DNA of 64,000 nt from Leptodontidium sp. MPI-SDFR-AT-0119. Its lineage: Eukaryota > Ascomycota > Leotiomycetes > Helotiales > Leptodontidiaceae. Location: the NCBI GenBank assembly GCA_020726505.1, contig JAHLEZ010000017.1:1364001-1428000 (forward strand), written 5' to 3'. The stretch's first letter is position 1. Every line of letters starts with the position of its first letter. Under the pieces are notes generated by a model, which worked only from the letters and a program-made list of their open reading frames with translations, did not search any database and was not told where the DNA came from. Shown in pieces: positions 38,525 through 51,108 of the stretch. The position numbers were made by a program, and so were the translations under genes.

Positions 38525-39626
38525 CTAATATCCCTCAGGCCAAGCGGTGGCCAACCACTCATATGGCTGCTTTGGTATATATTGATTGGTCACTGTGCCA
38601 TTGAATGGAACGATGTGATCTCTCGTCAGATTATACAAGGCGTATTTCTCATCAGGGCCAGTGCCAATGGTGTACGGGACTGTCTGAACATTGTTTGCGA
38701 TTTCCTTGTCAACATAGCGGGTAACGTTCAAGATCTGGGCATCTTTCATGCGGATCTCATCACCGTAGTTGGGGTTGATCTGGGACGGCAGTCAGCATTG
38801 AGGTCTTGAAGAACTTATGGTGTAACTAACTATGCCCATGCGGTTTCCAAACACTGCAACAATGTTCTGGATGGTAGCATTTCGCTTTGACTGGTTCAAA
38901 CAGTTCCCGCACGATTGGTAGAAGGTTCCAAAGTTCTCTGCGTAGAATCCGGTGATGTTATACTTTCCACCGAGAGAGTTATCCTGGAAGATCTGTATTT
39001 GAGTTTAAGTTAGAGTTTGTTCCCCAGTTGAGACTTCGAGTGAGCCCTGGGACGAACCTTATCTGTCGCATTTCTAGCTCCACCCCCAATGACACGCAAC
39101 TGGGTATTCAATCCCTTGGATGTGAGTGCGTCTTCGCAGACATCTTCCCACCAAACTGTGCATCCCAGTTAGTAACTGTCGCACACTTGTCAAGTGACTG
39201 AGGGAAGATGTGGAACGAACCATTCTCAACCCACGCATCGCCCAGGGCATGGATACCTTCCGACTGATGCTTGCCAATGATCACGTTCCTTATTGTACTT
39301 CCTGGCAAGAGATTGAAGACCGCATCTGCATCAGTTCCCTCGGCTTGCTCATTGCAACTCCCCAAGGGCCGCTCGTATCTCTTCATGCCTCCATCGAAGA
39401 TCTGACCTGGCATGATGTACATGGCGTCTTGCAAGACTACCGTTTCAGTCGCTACTGGGAATTTGGTGACCGGGAAGGGGAATCGAGGAAGAGGACGAGC
39501 AGCGAGATCACCTTGTGTGGCATCTGCGGTTCCCTGTGCTCCATCTCCCTGGCTTTGACGTGGGACGACTGCAGCTTGGAGCAGTGCTGGAAGGATCGCT
39601 AGCGAGGCTGTGGTAGAGAACTTCAT
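38525..39626 (-). CDS. secreted PL3 pectate lyase
   Basis: Four exons on the minus strand (39626-39221, 39155-39058, 38992-38831, 38779-38525) give 306 aa. Signal peptide [19 protein letters not shown], a Gln/Ala-rich linker, then the PL3 right-handed beta-helix: [83 protein letters not shown]. It cleaves de-esterified pectin with calcium. Introns 1 and 2 both use the uncommon donor GTTCGT, and intron 1 has a perfect TACTAAC branch. Plant-cell-wall degradation in the extracellular space. Confidence 0.93.
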
Positions 39627-41411
39627 CTTGAGAGTTGTGAGGACCCAATTGATGTCGTGAAAACTGCCAGGATACTTCAATTAAGGACTTGAAAGTATAA
39701 AGATACTTTGAGAGGGGAAATAGCTGCAGGGCTGTCAATTAACTTTCATTTCGTTCCCCATCCTGCATCTTATACCACGAGCGATCACAGCCTCGCCATG
39801 CCATGCCTTCAAAGCTCCAGAGCTCCCCTGCAGCTTTTCAGAGCTTGGGACAAATTTCTCTCCAGCTTCCAGGTACAACAGATGATGATGAACACGACGG
39901 AGTATCTCCAATGAATATTCCACGAATGAATTTCGTGGTGACGTTTGGCGCCAAGTGTTGCCAATGCGTGGAGACACTGGTGAGAGGACCTTTCTCCGCT
40001 TCCTTGGCTGTCAGCCAAGGCTGATGGGATTTACTCCATGGGACAAGAAAACGTAGCCTTGCATGCTCATAATAATATCTACTTGATAGCGGCTTTGAAT
40101 AATTCCGTATCGACGGACGGAGTGTCGACTCTGGCGCCTCCAGAGCTTGGAAAGTGATGCTGGGAACATCTTGGCTCGGTGGGATCGGTGAAATCAAACT
40201 CCATCTGGAAGTCAGAAAGAGGCGTGGAAATCTAGTGTTGCGGTGAGTAAAGTCTCAAAGGTCAACCTCCTCAGATATCTGGCTGCTTGCGAAAGGACGA
40301 ACGACCCATCGTTCCAAGACTGAGAAGCTGTTGGCATCACAGAGGTGCGCGCAGTGCTGGGGGCTTAGTTGCGTAGTATTGTAATAGTCCAAGGTCCTAC
40401 GACCAAAACTTCGCCTTAGATTGGTCCATTGGGCTAGATTTGGCTAGTCCAACTGCAGACGTCAACGTCGCATGCTCACGTAGGGTTGGGGAATACCAAG
40501 TAGATTCATCCCGACAGAAGCTTTCGAAAGGCCATCTCGGACAATTTTAATAGAAAATAACACTTCGAAACATCTGCATTTATCTTTAATCCCTCGCCAA
40601 TGCCGCTGGTAAGTTTTATTGACCATTGCGGGCAACTTACTTGAAGAGGTTAGACCTGAATCGTACCAGTCGAGGAAGCGCTTCAGATGCCACATACAAT
40701 TACACGCAACCCATTCAAGCTAAATGATTATGAGAGGCTTGCTTGAGAGATAACAATAACTCTGCCTAGTCAGATGTAGTATCCTTGTGAAGTCAAAGGC
40801 GGGTCATTGTCAACAGAGGAAGAAACCTGACACAAGCTTATCAAGATGCTGTGCAGTTTGTTTGAACCGGATCTCTTGATCCCGATAACCCGGTTGCCTC
40901 GATCCGACAGGCTGGTATGTTGAAAAAGTTATTTGGAACGCTGGGTCTGTTATGCCCGAATCTAGCATCGCTTCACCGGTACTATGCGGAAAGTAAACAA
41001 AGTCTGGGGCGCAAGAATACATAGGTGGCAGTGCCCATCTATTCAGCTTTTCTTTCTCGGTAAAGTATAACGAAAAGATATCAAAGTCAACAAAATAGAA
41101 TCTGCCAATGAGAGATACTATCAAGATAGATCCCTGCTCAGAAGAAGGATGAGCAAGAACATCAAGGCAGGCTCGCTTGGTCCCCCCTGATAGCCCACGT
41201 GACCGGCCCCCTATTGGCATTCTGCCTGGCGGTGACAAACCCCGCCGTGGAACTCCAGATTGCAATCAGGCAGCAGCCTCACTTCCCTCTCCAACTCACA
41301 TCGTGAGAATCTCATGATTGCTCAAACAGAAAACTCATTTCCCCTAGCTTGAAAACCTGACATCTGATGATTATCTCGCGCTCTGTCCAAACATATATAC
41401 TCGAGGTGAAC
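39627..41411. other. intergenic, no gene seen
   Basis: Pectate lyase promoter (a TTTATAC-like box near 39,695 on the minus strand). A minus frame at 40,810-41,265 is 151 codons long but has low family-like character and no convincing start context; I leave it unannotated. Confidence 0.4.
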
Positions 41412-41764
41412 ATGGCTCAAGTGATTGAAGTGCGGTACGCCAACAGGGCACAGCTGGCAAGCCTGCTGGCAAGGCTCTTCGGCAGCCAGGCTACATTGCA
41501 AGTACGTTGGGCTTTCTTTCGAATGTGCTTATCCGAGACACGATGAGGGAGGTGGCAAGGCATTCTTGGTAGACGTTGTTGTGATCCTCACTAACAGATC
41601 CCCCGTTGGGCAGACTCGGATGGGCAAATATGTCGTCGCTGCTCCACGAATTCTGACTCAGGTTTGTATTCAGACGATAGCAAGCCTCTTGAAGATGGGG
41701 CTACCAATCCTTTATACTCTTTTGACTGACTCCTGAGTAGGAGGAGATTGACTCCTGCCGATAA
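41412..41764 (+). CDS. spliced microprotein, tandem paralogue A (53 aa)
   Basis: Three exons found by comparison with the gene 0.6 kb downstream: 41412-41501, 41614-41661 and 41741-41764, all in phase 0. Intron 1 has CACTAAC before GGGCAG; intron 2 has CTGAC before AGTAG. The protein starts MAQVIEVRYANRAQLASLL, its middle exon reads TRMGKYVVAAPRILTQ, and it ends EEIDSCR. It aligns along its whole length, including both intron positions, with paralogue B (QVIE..Y, R(M/L).(K/R)Y.., T(Q/E) then (E/D)(E/Q)I..CR). No signal peptide or membrane segment. Function unknown. Confidence 0.6.
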
Positions 41765-42395
41765 TTTCAAGTCTGACGCTTTTCGGCGCGAGGAGCTGGA
41801 ACTTGTGGCGGAGCATCCACCCCTCCTCATCCAACACTTCGGCGCCCCCCTTGGAGCTGAAGCACGAATCTGCCTTGACTGCCTTGCCATGTGATGCTTC
41901 GCATTTCTGGGCTTCCCGCGTTTGCAAATTGTCGCATGGATTTGTTTTATTTGCTTTTGATTGGACATGTACTACCCTCATTTGGGTCTGCGGCCTGTGT
42001 GATGAGGGAGTTACGCAGGGCAGAGATGAGCCCAGAATAATACAGGCGCATACTACTACTATTTTGAAGGCTTCTCGCATTCCTCATGGGCGTCAGTCGA
42101 TGGTCTGAATTAGGGTGCCTAGGCCCGGTCAGAGTGTCACTATTGTTGCTATTGACTGCTGAATTCTGACAGACGTGGAGGGGGCGAAATCTTATATTCG
42201 GGGGGTTATCCATTCCTTATTCCAAGTTTCAGTTTTGCCACCTTCTGTGAAGTCTTCTCTTATGCCATCAGTTTCGTCCACAGTGCAATTATCATTTCCA
42301 TTCGACTACTTGATCTTCCTGCTCGTTAGTCACCCGCCCTGAACACACTTGTCCTTGTTCATCGTTTGCCTGCCACATCCCCGCGTGCAGCAACT
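41765..42395. other. intergenic between microprotein paralogues
   Basis: Promoter of paralogue B. Several overlapping chance frames, none protein-like. Confidence 0.4.
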
Positions 42396-42728
42396 ATGTC
42401 TTCTCACGATACTTACAACGGCATGCCACAAGTGATTGAGGGTCAGTACCTGGATCAAAGAAGGTTCATGGATCTGTTGAAGCAAGTCTATGGTACTTCT
42501 GAAGAAGGGAAAAACAACTTCCGGGTCGAGGTATGATCCTGTTACTATTTGGTATTCAATGCTGATGAAAGGTTCAATAGCTCCGGCTCAACCGATATAA
42601 GATATATCCGATGGACAAAGCCACGCAGCTCACCGAGGTAAACATCACTCCGACCTTTCATCAAGTCATAATTATTAACCTCTATTCAGGACCAAATCCA
42701 AGACTGCCGAGCATACCGACGATGTTGA
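42396..42728 (+). CDS. spliced microprotein, tandem paralogue B (76 aa)
   Basis: Exons 42396-42530, 42581-42637 and 42690-42728, all phase 0. Introns start GTATGA and GTAAAC and end ATAG and TCAG. The protein carries MPQVIEGQYLDQRRFMDLL, then LRLNRYKIYPMDKATQLTE, and ends DQIQDCRAYRRC. It is 23 aa longer than paralogue A, through an N-terminal extension, a short insertion before the first intron, and a longer C-terminus. The protein is soluble and basic. I do not recognise the family. Conservation of frame across two introns in both copies argues that the genes are real. Confidence 0.6.
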
Positions 42729-43427
42729 CACATATATCACTCGGGTGCAGTGCAACACAGCGACACAACCAATACCAGATCTATCATTTCAAGGGATATG
42801 GCTCATAGGAGGCAGTTGGAGTTTAGCATTGGGCAGCGATACATAGTGATCGGAGTTCTCTTCACCACACAGATGGTTTTGTTTTCATAAATAGACAATA
42901 TCATGATTCACGAACATACTTCAAATATATCTGCCCTCACTAAGCAGCGACGACAAAGAACTTTCCCCAATTTCCTCAGAGCTGTAAAATATCAATTTGT
43001 ATGCAACATCCCGAGCAGAGCCTTGGAAGCAGCTTCAATTGTCGTGAACGCACAGGAAACAGCCGGATATTACGGTCATGTGACCGTACGCCCGAGGTTC
43101 TGTCATTGCACCAAAGATGTTTTAACAGCCCGGAATTCTTGCCTCACGGTCATGCAAGTTGATTTGGTGGTGTGCTCCCCATTGAGATGCACGAATGGAG
43201 CTGCATGGGGCTGTGTCCGGGGCTGACTGAACAGCCACCTTCGCCTATCCTTCCCGGCTGAGGGCATCGCCGAGCGCAGGATTGGCCCAGCCAGTGTGAC
43301 CCCCCCAACTTCTCAATTGAGCTTCAATTGCAAACTCACGATCCTGTCTAGAGATTAAGTTCTGGGTTGAAAGCAACAGGAGACTCAATAGAGACACCAG
43401 TAAATATAGAACTCGACGATTGAGAAG
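42729..43427. other. intergenic, no gene seen
   Basis: 3' flank of the microprotein pair and promoter of the CorA-like gene. One chance frame at 42,903-43,226. Confidence 0.4.
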
Positions 43428-45457
43428 ATGGCTTCAATGTATAGACTCGACGATCTCCGCAGCCTGCAAACGAAAGTTCAGGAGAAGGCTCACGATCTGT
43501 TCAAGGCAAAGGCTGGCATATCACCGCTACAAGTCACTCGGATCTTCAGAAACAGCCGAGCTAACGAGCTCGCGGAGAAAGACAATATACCTCATTTCTT
43601 CAAAGACCAGGATGTGTGGAACTCAGCGCAGGTGAAGGCCTTGCGAAATGTAAGATACAATGTCGAGACTTCTCTCCGGCTCCCGAATAAGCACGAAGAT
43701 TTGATCCGATGTGGAATGGAAACTTATTGCATCGTATAGGACTCAGATGATGCAACACAAATCTTCACAATACGGCAGGATCGCTCTTGGACTACACTGA
43801 ACATCTCTTTGGATGTCTTCGAAGGTTTCATGAGAACCTTCGAGATCACTCCCAATTTCTGGAGATGCATGTTTGCGTTCGGAAGGAAGAGTGAAGAGAA
43901 CGAATTCGAGTTTCCCGGATTTAATCGCCGCAAAACCCATGCTAGAAACTCATCGGTAGCTGTCAAATATGGTACATCCCACCCAACTTTCCTACTCAAG
44001 TATATCAACTAACCCAGAACAGAATTCTCCTATATGCTTCGGCGAGTAGAATTGAATGGACGGAATGGAGCAGATGGAGAGTGCCCATGGTCCATCCGCC
44101 AGACTGCAGTGTACCATCAGCTTACCTGCGAAAAACAATGTTTGAATCTCGGCCAAGTTGTAAATGTCAACGAAATGTACGATTCTAGATCAACCTTCCT
44201 TCTTGTGTCACCTTTCGAGAATGCAAAAGCTCAATTCACGGATGGCTTGGAGCAGAAGCTCTCCGGAGAAACAGCAGGGTTCTCGTGTTGGAACACACAC
44301 AGAATTTTGGTTGCTGATAGCTTGAGAGGATGGTCGGATTATATGGCTTTCCTGCAGAAGAAATTAAAAGACCAGGTTTGTCACCCAACTCACAACATCT
44401 CATGAACATCTTTACTTACTCGTTCAAATAGTCAAACGAGATTGTCCTGGCAACAGTTGGCAATAACAAGGCCAACCTTTCTCCATTGACAGATTTCAAT
44501 ATCAATTTCGCACACCGGCAGGAATTAAAAATTGTTGAGGATCAAGTGCTCGACCTTCAGGTCATACTTCCTTCAATGATTGACTCTATACGTGGAGTCA
44601 GAGAAGCATGCGTACGCTTTCAAGCCGAATACCCAATGGAAGATGGGAAGAAACTGGAGTTAGAGGCTATTATCGAAGAGTTTGAAGACTACGAAAAGCA
44701 AGCCGCCATGCTCTCGGACCGAGCAAAAGTATTGAAGGCAAACGCCGAGTCCACTGCTCAATTGGTAAGAATTACAACTGACGGAGATCAACTTCTGTCT
44801 TCTTTGTGGCATGTTCGCTAATAATCAACAGCTGTCCGATCTTCTCAGTTACGAAGAAGCTGTTGCATTGAAAGACTTGGCAGCCGAAACCCAGATGGAA
44901 AGCCGCTTCATGTGTCAAATGGCAGTAAGACAAACACTTCAATACGAGGGTTCCCATCTGACATTGCTTAGGAGAAAAGTACCAAAGATGCTGCGGCAGT
45001 CAAAATCTTGACGGTGATCACACTTGTCTACCTGCCAACGACTATCGTAGCAGTAAGTTTCCACTTCAAACCGGGGGAAAACGCCCACTAAATTAAACAG
45101 AATTTCTTCTCTACCGAGTTTGTCAAGATGAGCGAAACTAACAACATGCAAGTGTCGAGAGATGTGTGGCTCCTGGCTGCTATCTCCATTCCTTTGACTA
45201 TGCTTACTGTAGTCCTCTGGTGGGCTTGGGTTCACTTTACCAAAGTCGAACCAGCGGTCAGCCCTGAGCATCCGGGGGTTGTCACTCTCCAACGAAAGCA
45301 CAGCATTCGTTCTGTTGTCTCATCGAAGAAAAGACAGCCTACACTGGACCTTGAGAGCGGGCTGGGCTCTCCACGATCACCAGCCACGCTATTCTCCCCA
45401 TCTCCAGCTTCGACTTGGGACTCTACTCGTACAGCCACCACTGTAAAATTCGGATAG
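43428..45457 (+). CDS. CorA-like transporter-domain membrane protein
   Basis: Seven exons (43428-43649, 43740-43971, 44023-44375, 44432-44764, 44832-44924, 44972-45052, 45101-45457) give 556 aa. The large cytosolic N-domain has the ascomycete CorA-like layout (SWTTLNISLDVFEGFMRTF, CPWSIRQTAVYHQL, CWNTHRILVADSLRGW), then a long helix around residues 320-400. Two C-terminal membrane segments follow (VKILTVITLVYLPTTIVANF and VWLLAAISIPLTMLTVVLWW) and a Ser-rich tail. The GMN selectivity motif of true Mg channels is absent after TM1 (ANFFSTEF), so ion transport is not assured. Intron 1 is exactly 90 nt, phase 0, and ends in an in-frame TAG, so it looks deceptively like a nonsense mutation. Confidence 0.82.
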
Positions 45458-46080
45458 GTGTCTTTGCTCTTTGAAATTTCCCTTGTTTTTTCTTTTTCTT
45501 TCCATACACTTTTTTCCGCGCCCGGATTGTAAAGCCACTTTGTTTCTCCTGGGGATCTGATGGGGGGTTTTCTGGCGGGTACGGACCACGAAAGGTTGCA
45601 GGCGTTCTCTTGGGCTCTTGATCAGTCTGATTTGGGTGGAGTTTGGCCAGTAATAATGCATGTCCTAAAGCTTCACAGTAGAATTAACAAGCAAGCCACA
45701 TTTGAATCAGCTCCCTGGACGAGGCCAATGAGATGACTTGGAGCTGACCCTGCGGCTCTCTATTTTATCGAATTGGGGGCCATAGACCAATTGAGAACCA
45801 GTGGATGCACAAGACGCTGCGCCGACACAATTTTATGCGCCCGATGAAGTGTTGGAGGCTGTGTCTTGCCCCAAAACTCATTCCTCTCTCCTCCTTTGAG
45901 CCTCATGGCTGCAACCTTTCCTCAGCTGTCCTTCGTGGTGGTGTGCTGCTGGTTCAGGTCACCGAAAATGATGCCCTTCTATGCTCCATTAAGCTCTTCA
46001 AGCTTATATACCTACCTACCCAATGGATCCGTTTGCTACTCGCCACAGCGTGCTGATTGATCCGGCGCATCGCTGCTCGA
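45458..46080. other. intergenic, no gene seen
   Basis: T-rich 3' flank of the CorA-like gene, then the promoter of the kinase gene. Confidence 0.4.
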
Positions 46081-48424
46081 ATGTCTTCTGTACTCGCTTG
46101 CCTCAATTGCTTCGGAAAGCTCTTAAAGTCCAAGAATAAGAACAGTCAGAAGTCGCAGGATGATCTGTTGATAGATGGGAATCGTGGAGCAGTTGGTCAA
46201 CTGGAAGTGAGGAAGACAGTCTTCCATGCGACAGAATGTTTGCCAACCCTGCCTCAGATTGTGGAGAAGTCGATCGTTGGGGGAGTACCAGCATCCCCAC
46301 CAGCCACTGACCCTCCTGCTTCTACGACACCAGCAGCAGTGACCGAACAACAACAACAACCACAATCTCCACGAACACCTGTTCCTAAGATTCAAGTGCG
46401 CCAGGCAACTATACATCAGGATAACCCAACAGATGTTGTTTCTCAGTCCCTTCACGCGACACCTGAACGATCGAGACAAAACTCCATAGCCTCCGAAAGG
46501 AGTCGATCCAACAGCAAAGCCTCTTCAACAACTGGGCATTGGCTCAAGGAACAGCTATACGAGGCACGGCTCGAATGCCCCCATCGCGCGCACTGCTTCA
46601 TCGTTCCACGGTCAGTCCAAGAAAAATTGATAACTGTGGCGACAGTGTCAAAGGATATCCAGGCAAGGAACTCGGAGATCGACGACAAGAAAGCTACTGC
46701 ATACGCGGAGAAAGCATGCAAGTCTTCGCGACAGCTGTATGCGACATTGGCATATATTAAGAAGGGGGCTGACATATGCGCTCTGCTAGATGAAGGCATC
46801 ACAGACGCAGACCTACCCTTCGTGAGGAAGCCAGATGCACCCAGGAAATTCGCCCTACACAGGAATAATGGAGAACCGATCAAGACACTGGAGACATGGA
46901 GGGATAAATACTTGGAGAACTTTGATCGATTTCAATGGTGGATGAATGCCCCCATTTTCCGTCTCAACGAAGACCTTTATGATTTGGATGTCAAGACGGT
47001 TTTGCCATTTGTGCCAGTCGAACTTCGCGGGGATGAGCTAGCGCGCAAGCAAGGAGGATATAGTGAGGTGTATCCTGTCCGGATTCATCCAGCACATCAT
47101 GAATTCTGGGAGAGAAGTGGCCGCCCTGTAAGTTCCCAGTGAACACAACGATTGAGTACTCGACTAATTAACCCAGGAGGATGAGCCACTTGTAGCTGTC
47201 AAGCGATTGTTTAATTCCGACGAGACTGAGTTCATGAAGGAGGCAACAATTCTGAATGCCGTTGGCTTGAAACATCACCCTCATTTGATCAAGCTGTTGG
47301 CAACTTACAAACACGAAGGCAAGTACCACTTGATGTTTCCGTACGCAAATGCCAACCTGCGGAAATACTGGGACGACCGACCGTCGCCCGAGTTCAACAG
47401 AGATACTGTGCTGTGGTCCCTCAGACAGATGACTGGAATTGCCAATGGGCTGTTGCGCATACATACCTTCAGTGTTACCTACCCATTGCGTGCAACTACC
47501 GGAGCTGGTAGCATTCGAATGCCAAAAGACGTAAAGCTCATGGTTGAACGTGGCGAAGAGTGGTTTGGGCGACATGGGGACATCAAGCCAGAGAATGTGC
47601 TGTGGTTTGAGAATGATCGTGAGAATCAAGATCCCAAAGGCGTTCTGCAAATTGCCGATTTTGGACTTGGTCGTTTCCACGGTCGAGACTCGCGTTCAGG
47701 GGTCGACCCTGGAACTGTTCAAACTTCTCCAACATACGAGCCCCCTGAATGCCAACTCCGCCAACCGGTCTCCAGAGCATACGATATTTGGAGTTTGGGA
47801 TGCCTGTACTTGGAATTCTTGACCTGGCTCCTGATGGGATACGAGCAGATCGAAGGCTTCTCTGAGTTTCGTGGGCGAGAGGCCACCGGCACTGGCATCA
47901 ATGACGATAACTTCTTCACTATTATCAACGACAGCAGTGGCCAACACGCAATAGTTCGTAAGACTGTGATGGACTGGAAGAATCGGCTCCATACCCACCC
48001 GAAGTGCTCGGAACTGATCCACGACCTCCTTGATCTCACCATGAAAGATCTCCTAGTCACTGAGACAAGCGATCGTTGCAAAGCGAGCTGGCTCTTTCAG
48101 CAGCTCAAAATGTATCTGGACAAGGCCGAAAAAGACGACAAGTATCTGCTGAAGGCTGTCCCGCATCCCGCAAAACCTGCAAATGACCGCTCCAACTCGA
48201 CCTCAGCTGCTCTTGGTGTTCCAACAACCCGAGCGAAGAGCAACTCGGTCACCTTCCCTGAAGGGACGAAGAGTTCACCAGTGAAGAGAGTTGCCCCCAC
48301 GCAGCTGCCAAAGGACCTGGTGCAACGTATTGCTGGAACTCCCAGTTTCAGGGCACCTACTAAATCGCTTGGCGTTCACCCAACCTGGCCGTTGGGTGTG
48401 AATAAGGGACAAATGGCACATTGA
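46081..48424 (+). CDS. fungal protein kinase with long N-terminal region
   Basis: Two exons (46081-47127, 47177-48424) give 764 aa. Residues 1-150 are disordered and rich in Pro, Ser and Gln. Residues 155-330 form a conserved helical domain (WLKEQLYEARLECPHRAHCF, DICALLDEGITDADLPF). The kinase begins near residue 330: QGGYSEVYPV (glycine loop), LVAVKRL (lysine), HLIKLLATYKHEGKYHLMFP, HGDIKPENVLW (catalytic loop, HGD instead of HRD), IADFGLGRF, TYEPPECQL and YDIWSLGCLYLEF. The C-terminal tail is basic and Ser-rich. I chose the ATG at 46081 because the codon at the frame's start is TTG. This is the lineage-expanded kinase type often found near fungal NLR and heterokaryon-incompatibility genes. 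Substrate unknown. Confidence 0.88.
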
Positions 48425-49468
48425 AAGGCGACCATGTAATCCAATACACCCTTGTACGAGAAAAAAGAAGATTAGTCTTGCCACGCCGCAGACTATTGGA
48501 TGATATGATTCAGTAATGGACATCGTTGGTAAGGCCTCTCGCTCACCAGATTCCTGGAAATCTAAGTTAACAGAAGTCTAGCTGAACAACTGATCTCCCC
48601 AAACATGCCAAGTCAACACGCATGCGTGTTTCTGGCGTCTGCACTTGTTGGACTGCATCTTCCCCAGGTGCTGGCGTCAGGCCAAGGCGTGGTCTTTCGT
48701 GGTATCGAAGTCCGAGAGATCGGGGAAATGCCGAGGGGAGATCCAAAGGTCTAGACATACGCACTTCGATGTATTTTAGTTGCTTGAGATCAGACTTCGC
48801 TGAATTCAAAGATCAAAACTCTCTGCCTGTGGCCTCCTCTGGAAGCCAACTTTAGCTCCTGCCTTCTCGTCGTCCACGCTAATGCCAAACTCCCTCTGTC
48901 CCTGTATTGCCCCCATCCCGAGGCGCAATAGGTTCGTTTACAGACGTATCGATGGCTTTGAGCCAGGTGCCCAGGATCAATCAGTCATGGAATTGTATTT
49001 TTTGGGTATTGTCGTAGCAAGGTTCCGAGATTTCCACTGGCCATGCGAGCCAGACAGGGATACATGCGACTCTTCATTGTGCGTTGGTTGAGAACGCGAT
49101 CAGCTTCATCCCCCCACGCCCCCCCTTTTTCGTCTCAATTTTATGACTTAGCTCCGTAGCAGGAGCTTTTTCGGCAGGAGTTCGAGAATATTTACTTTCA
49201 CCATTAATCTAGGAGTCGTCAAACTTCGCCCACTTACCCTTGGCCGTTGCATCTCATCCGGTGGCAGTACATAGTACATGGCGCTATCAATACAGCCGTT
49301 TCGTTTGTCCAACCATATTCTCCGAGTTTGCCTCCTCTCCGAACAAAAGTGGCACCTTGTCGCGGGCAGATACCTACATTCGTGCAACCCCCCGCATTCT
49401 CGTCCAAAGCCGATCGGCGACCACGAGGATCTAGTTAAGATCGAAAAGGTCATTTATTTGCTGTCGAG
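48425..49468. other. intergenic, no gene seen
   Basis: About 1 kb between the kinase and the methyltransferase; only short overlapping frames. Confidence 0.4.
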
Positions 49469-51108
49469 ATGGCCTTTTCCTCTGCAGGTTCGCCTCCATA
49501 CAAAGGTGAAATGACGTCCCAAGGAGATGAGTTCCTGTCTACATCCATAGAAGCTGCAGAGTTTCAACAAACTGGAAATGCCTCTACTTCAGATGCAGCA
49601 CCCAACTCGCAGCAGACGACAGTTTGCAACGCGGCTGGTTCGTATCCAGTAAGCGTCGCTTCTTCGAGCATCGCAGCTTCGAGCATCAGCAACCCGACAC
49701 TCGAAGTTGACACCCAGGTAAGGTTTCATGTCATACCACTCGTCATCTTCTAACTTTTGAGCTCAGAGTGAGGACAACAGTGATCTAGACTCGACATTTA
49801 GTAGTATTCGAGATTCGTGAGCAAGACCGAACCACCAGAACCTTTCCTGTGAATCATGTCGCTTATCCTTCAATCTGCAGCACAACCTCTTTGCGAGCCA
49901 GTGTGTACGACTACGTTGAAGAGAATGGCCGAACATTCCACAAATACAAAGAAGGAAGTATGAGCCCCTCAAACTCTACGAACGATTTTCAATACTAATT
50001 CGGACTTTTCAGAATACGTTTTACCAAATGATGCGGTATGTATCTACCATCTAGTCACATATAGGATGGAGCTAATCACGATTCCAGATCGAACAAGACA
50101 GATTAGGCACGTTGTATCCTTCCACAGTAGATTTCCGTCAATTCGCTGATATATGATAGATCTGCAGCATCAAATGGTCCTTATTCTTCTCGAAGGTAGA
50201 CTGCATTTGGCTCCGATTAGCTCAAACCCACAGAATGTCCTCGATGTAGGCACTGGAACTGGAATATGGGCAATCGATTTTGGTACGTCCGGCTCTGCGC
50301 GGGGACCATATCACAATTGGCTTATCGAAATTTCGTGCAGCGATCAAGTATCCATCCGCGAAAGTCATTGGCACGGACTTGAGCCCAATCCAGCCTGAAT
50401 TGTATGCCTCTCTGCCCATATTTTCCTTATCCCGCTGACGCTTCAGTGTTCCTGCAAATTGTCAATTTGAAGTCGATGATGCAGAAGATGAGTGGCAGTT
50501 TTCATGCAAATTTGATTTCATCCACATGCGTGGCATGATGACTTGTTTCTCCGACCCACGTGCAATCCTCGCCAAAGCCTACGAAGCCACAGCACCGGGA
50601 GGATATCTCGAGATGCAAGACTCGGTATTCCCGATGCATTGTCACGATGACACTCTTGAAGGTACGGCGCTTGACGTCTGGGGAAAAGCATGTGTGGAGG
50701 GAGCCGCGAAAATTGGGAGGCCGTGGACAAATACCCCAAACTATCGAGACTGGATGATTGAGCTCGGGTTTGAGGATGTGAAGGAGAAGATTTTTGAGGT
50801 ACCAATAAACACCTGGCCGAAAGGACGAAAGCAGAAAGAGCTAGGTCTATGGTGGCAAGCGGACTTGATGGACGCGCTAGGAGCTAGCATGGCAATTTTG
50901 ACGAGGGCTATGGGATGGACTCCTGAGGAGGTAGAGCTACAACTGGTACAAGTGAGGAAGGACATCAAAAATACAGGGGTGCATGGGTATATGCCAATGT
51001 GAGTTTCATTTGATTGATTCGGGAAAATTCTTGCTGATATGAAAAAGACATGTTGTGTGGGGGAAAAAGCCGAAGTCTGCCACTGAGACAACTTTCGCAG
51101 ATACTTGA
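49469..51108 (+). CDS. SAM-dependent methyltransferase, LaeA-like (TAM domain)
   Basis: A multi-exon gene. From ATG 49469 a Ser/Thr-rich disordered N-terminus (about 80 aa) is followed by a short acidic exon ([17 protein letters not shown]). Then come [25 protein letters not shown], the helix [20 protein letters not shown], and the SAM motif [15 protein letters not shown]. After another intron come [34 protein letters not shown] and [10 protein letters not shown]. The last exon (about 51,048-51,108) ends VVWGKKP and a short tail. The methyl acceptor is unknown. LaeA relatives act in the nucleus or cytosol and often influence secondary metabolism, but most paralogues, probably this one too, are uncharacterised. 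All exon phases I checked agree. Confidence 0.87.

Noticed and set aside
40810..41265. 151-codon minus-strand frame
   Set aside because: No recognisable domain, no good start context and no splice partner; probably a chance frame.
43737..43739. Nonsense TAG in the CorA-like gene
   Set aside because: Explained better as the acceptor of a 90-nt intron; homologous layout continues smoothly from LRN to DSDDATQ.
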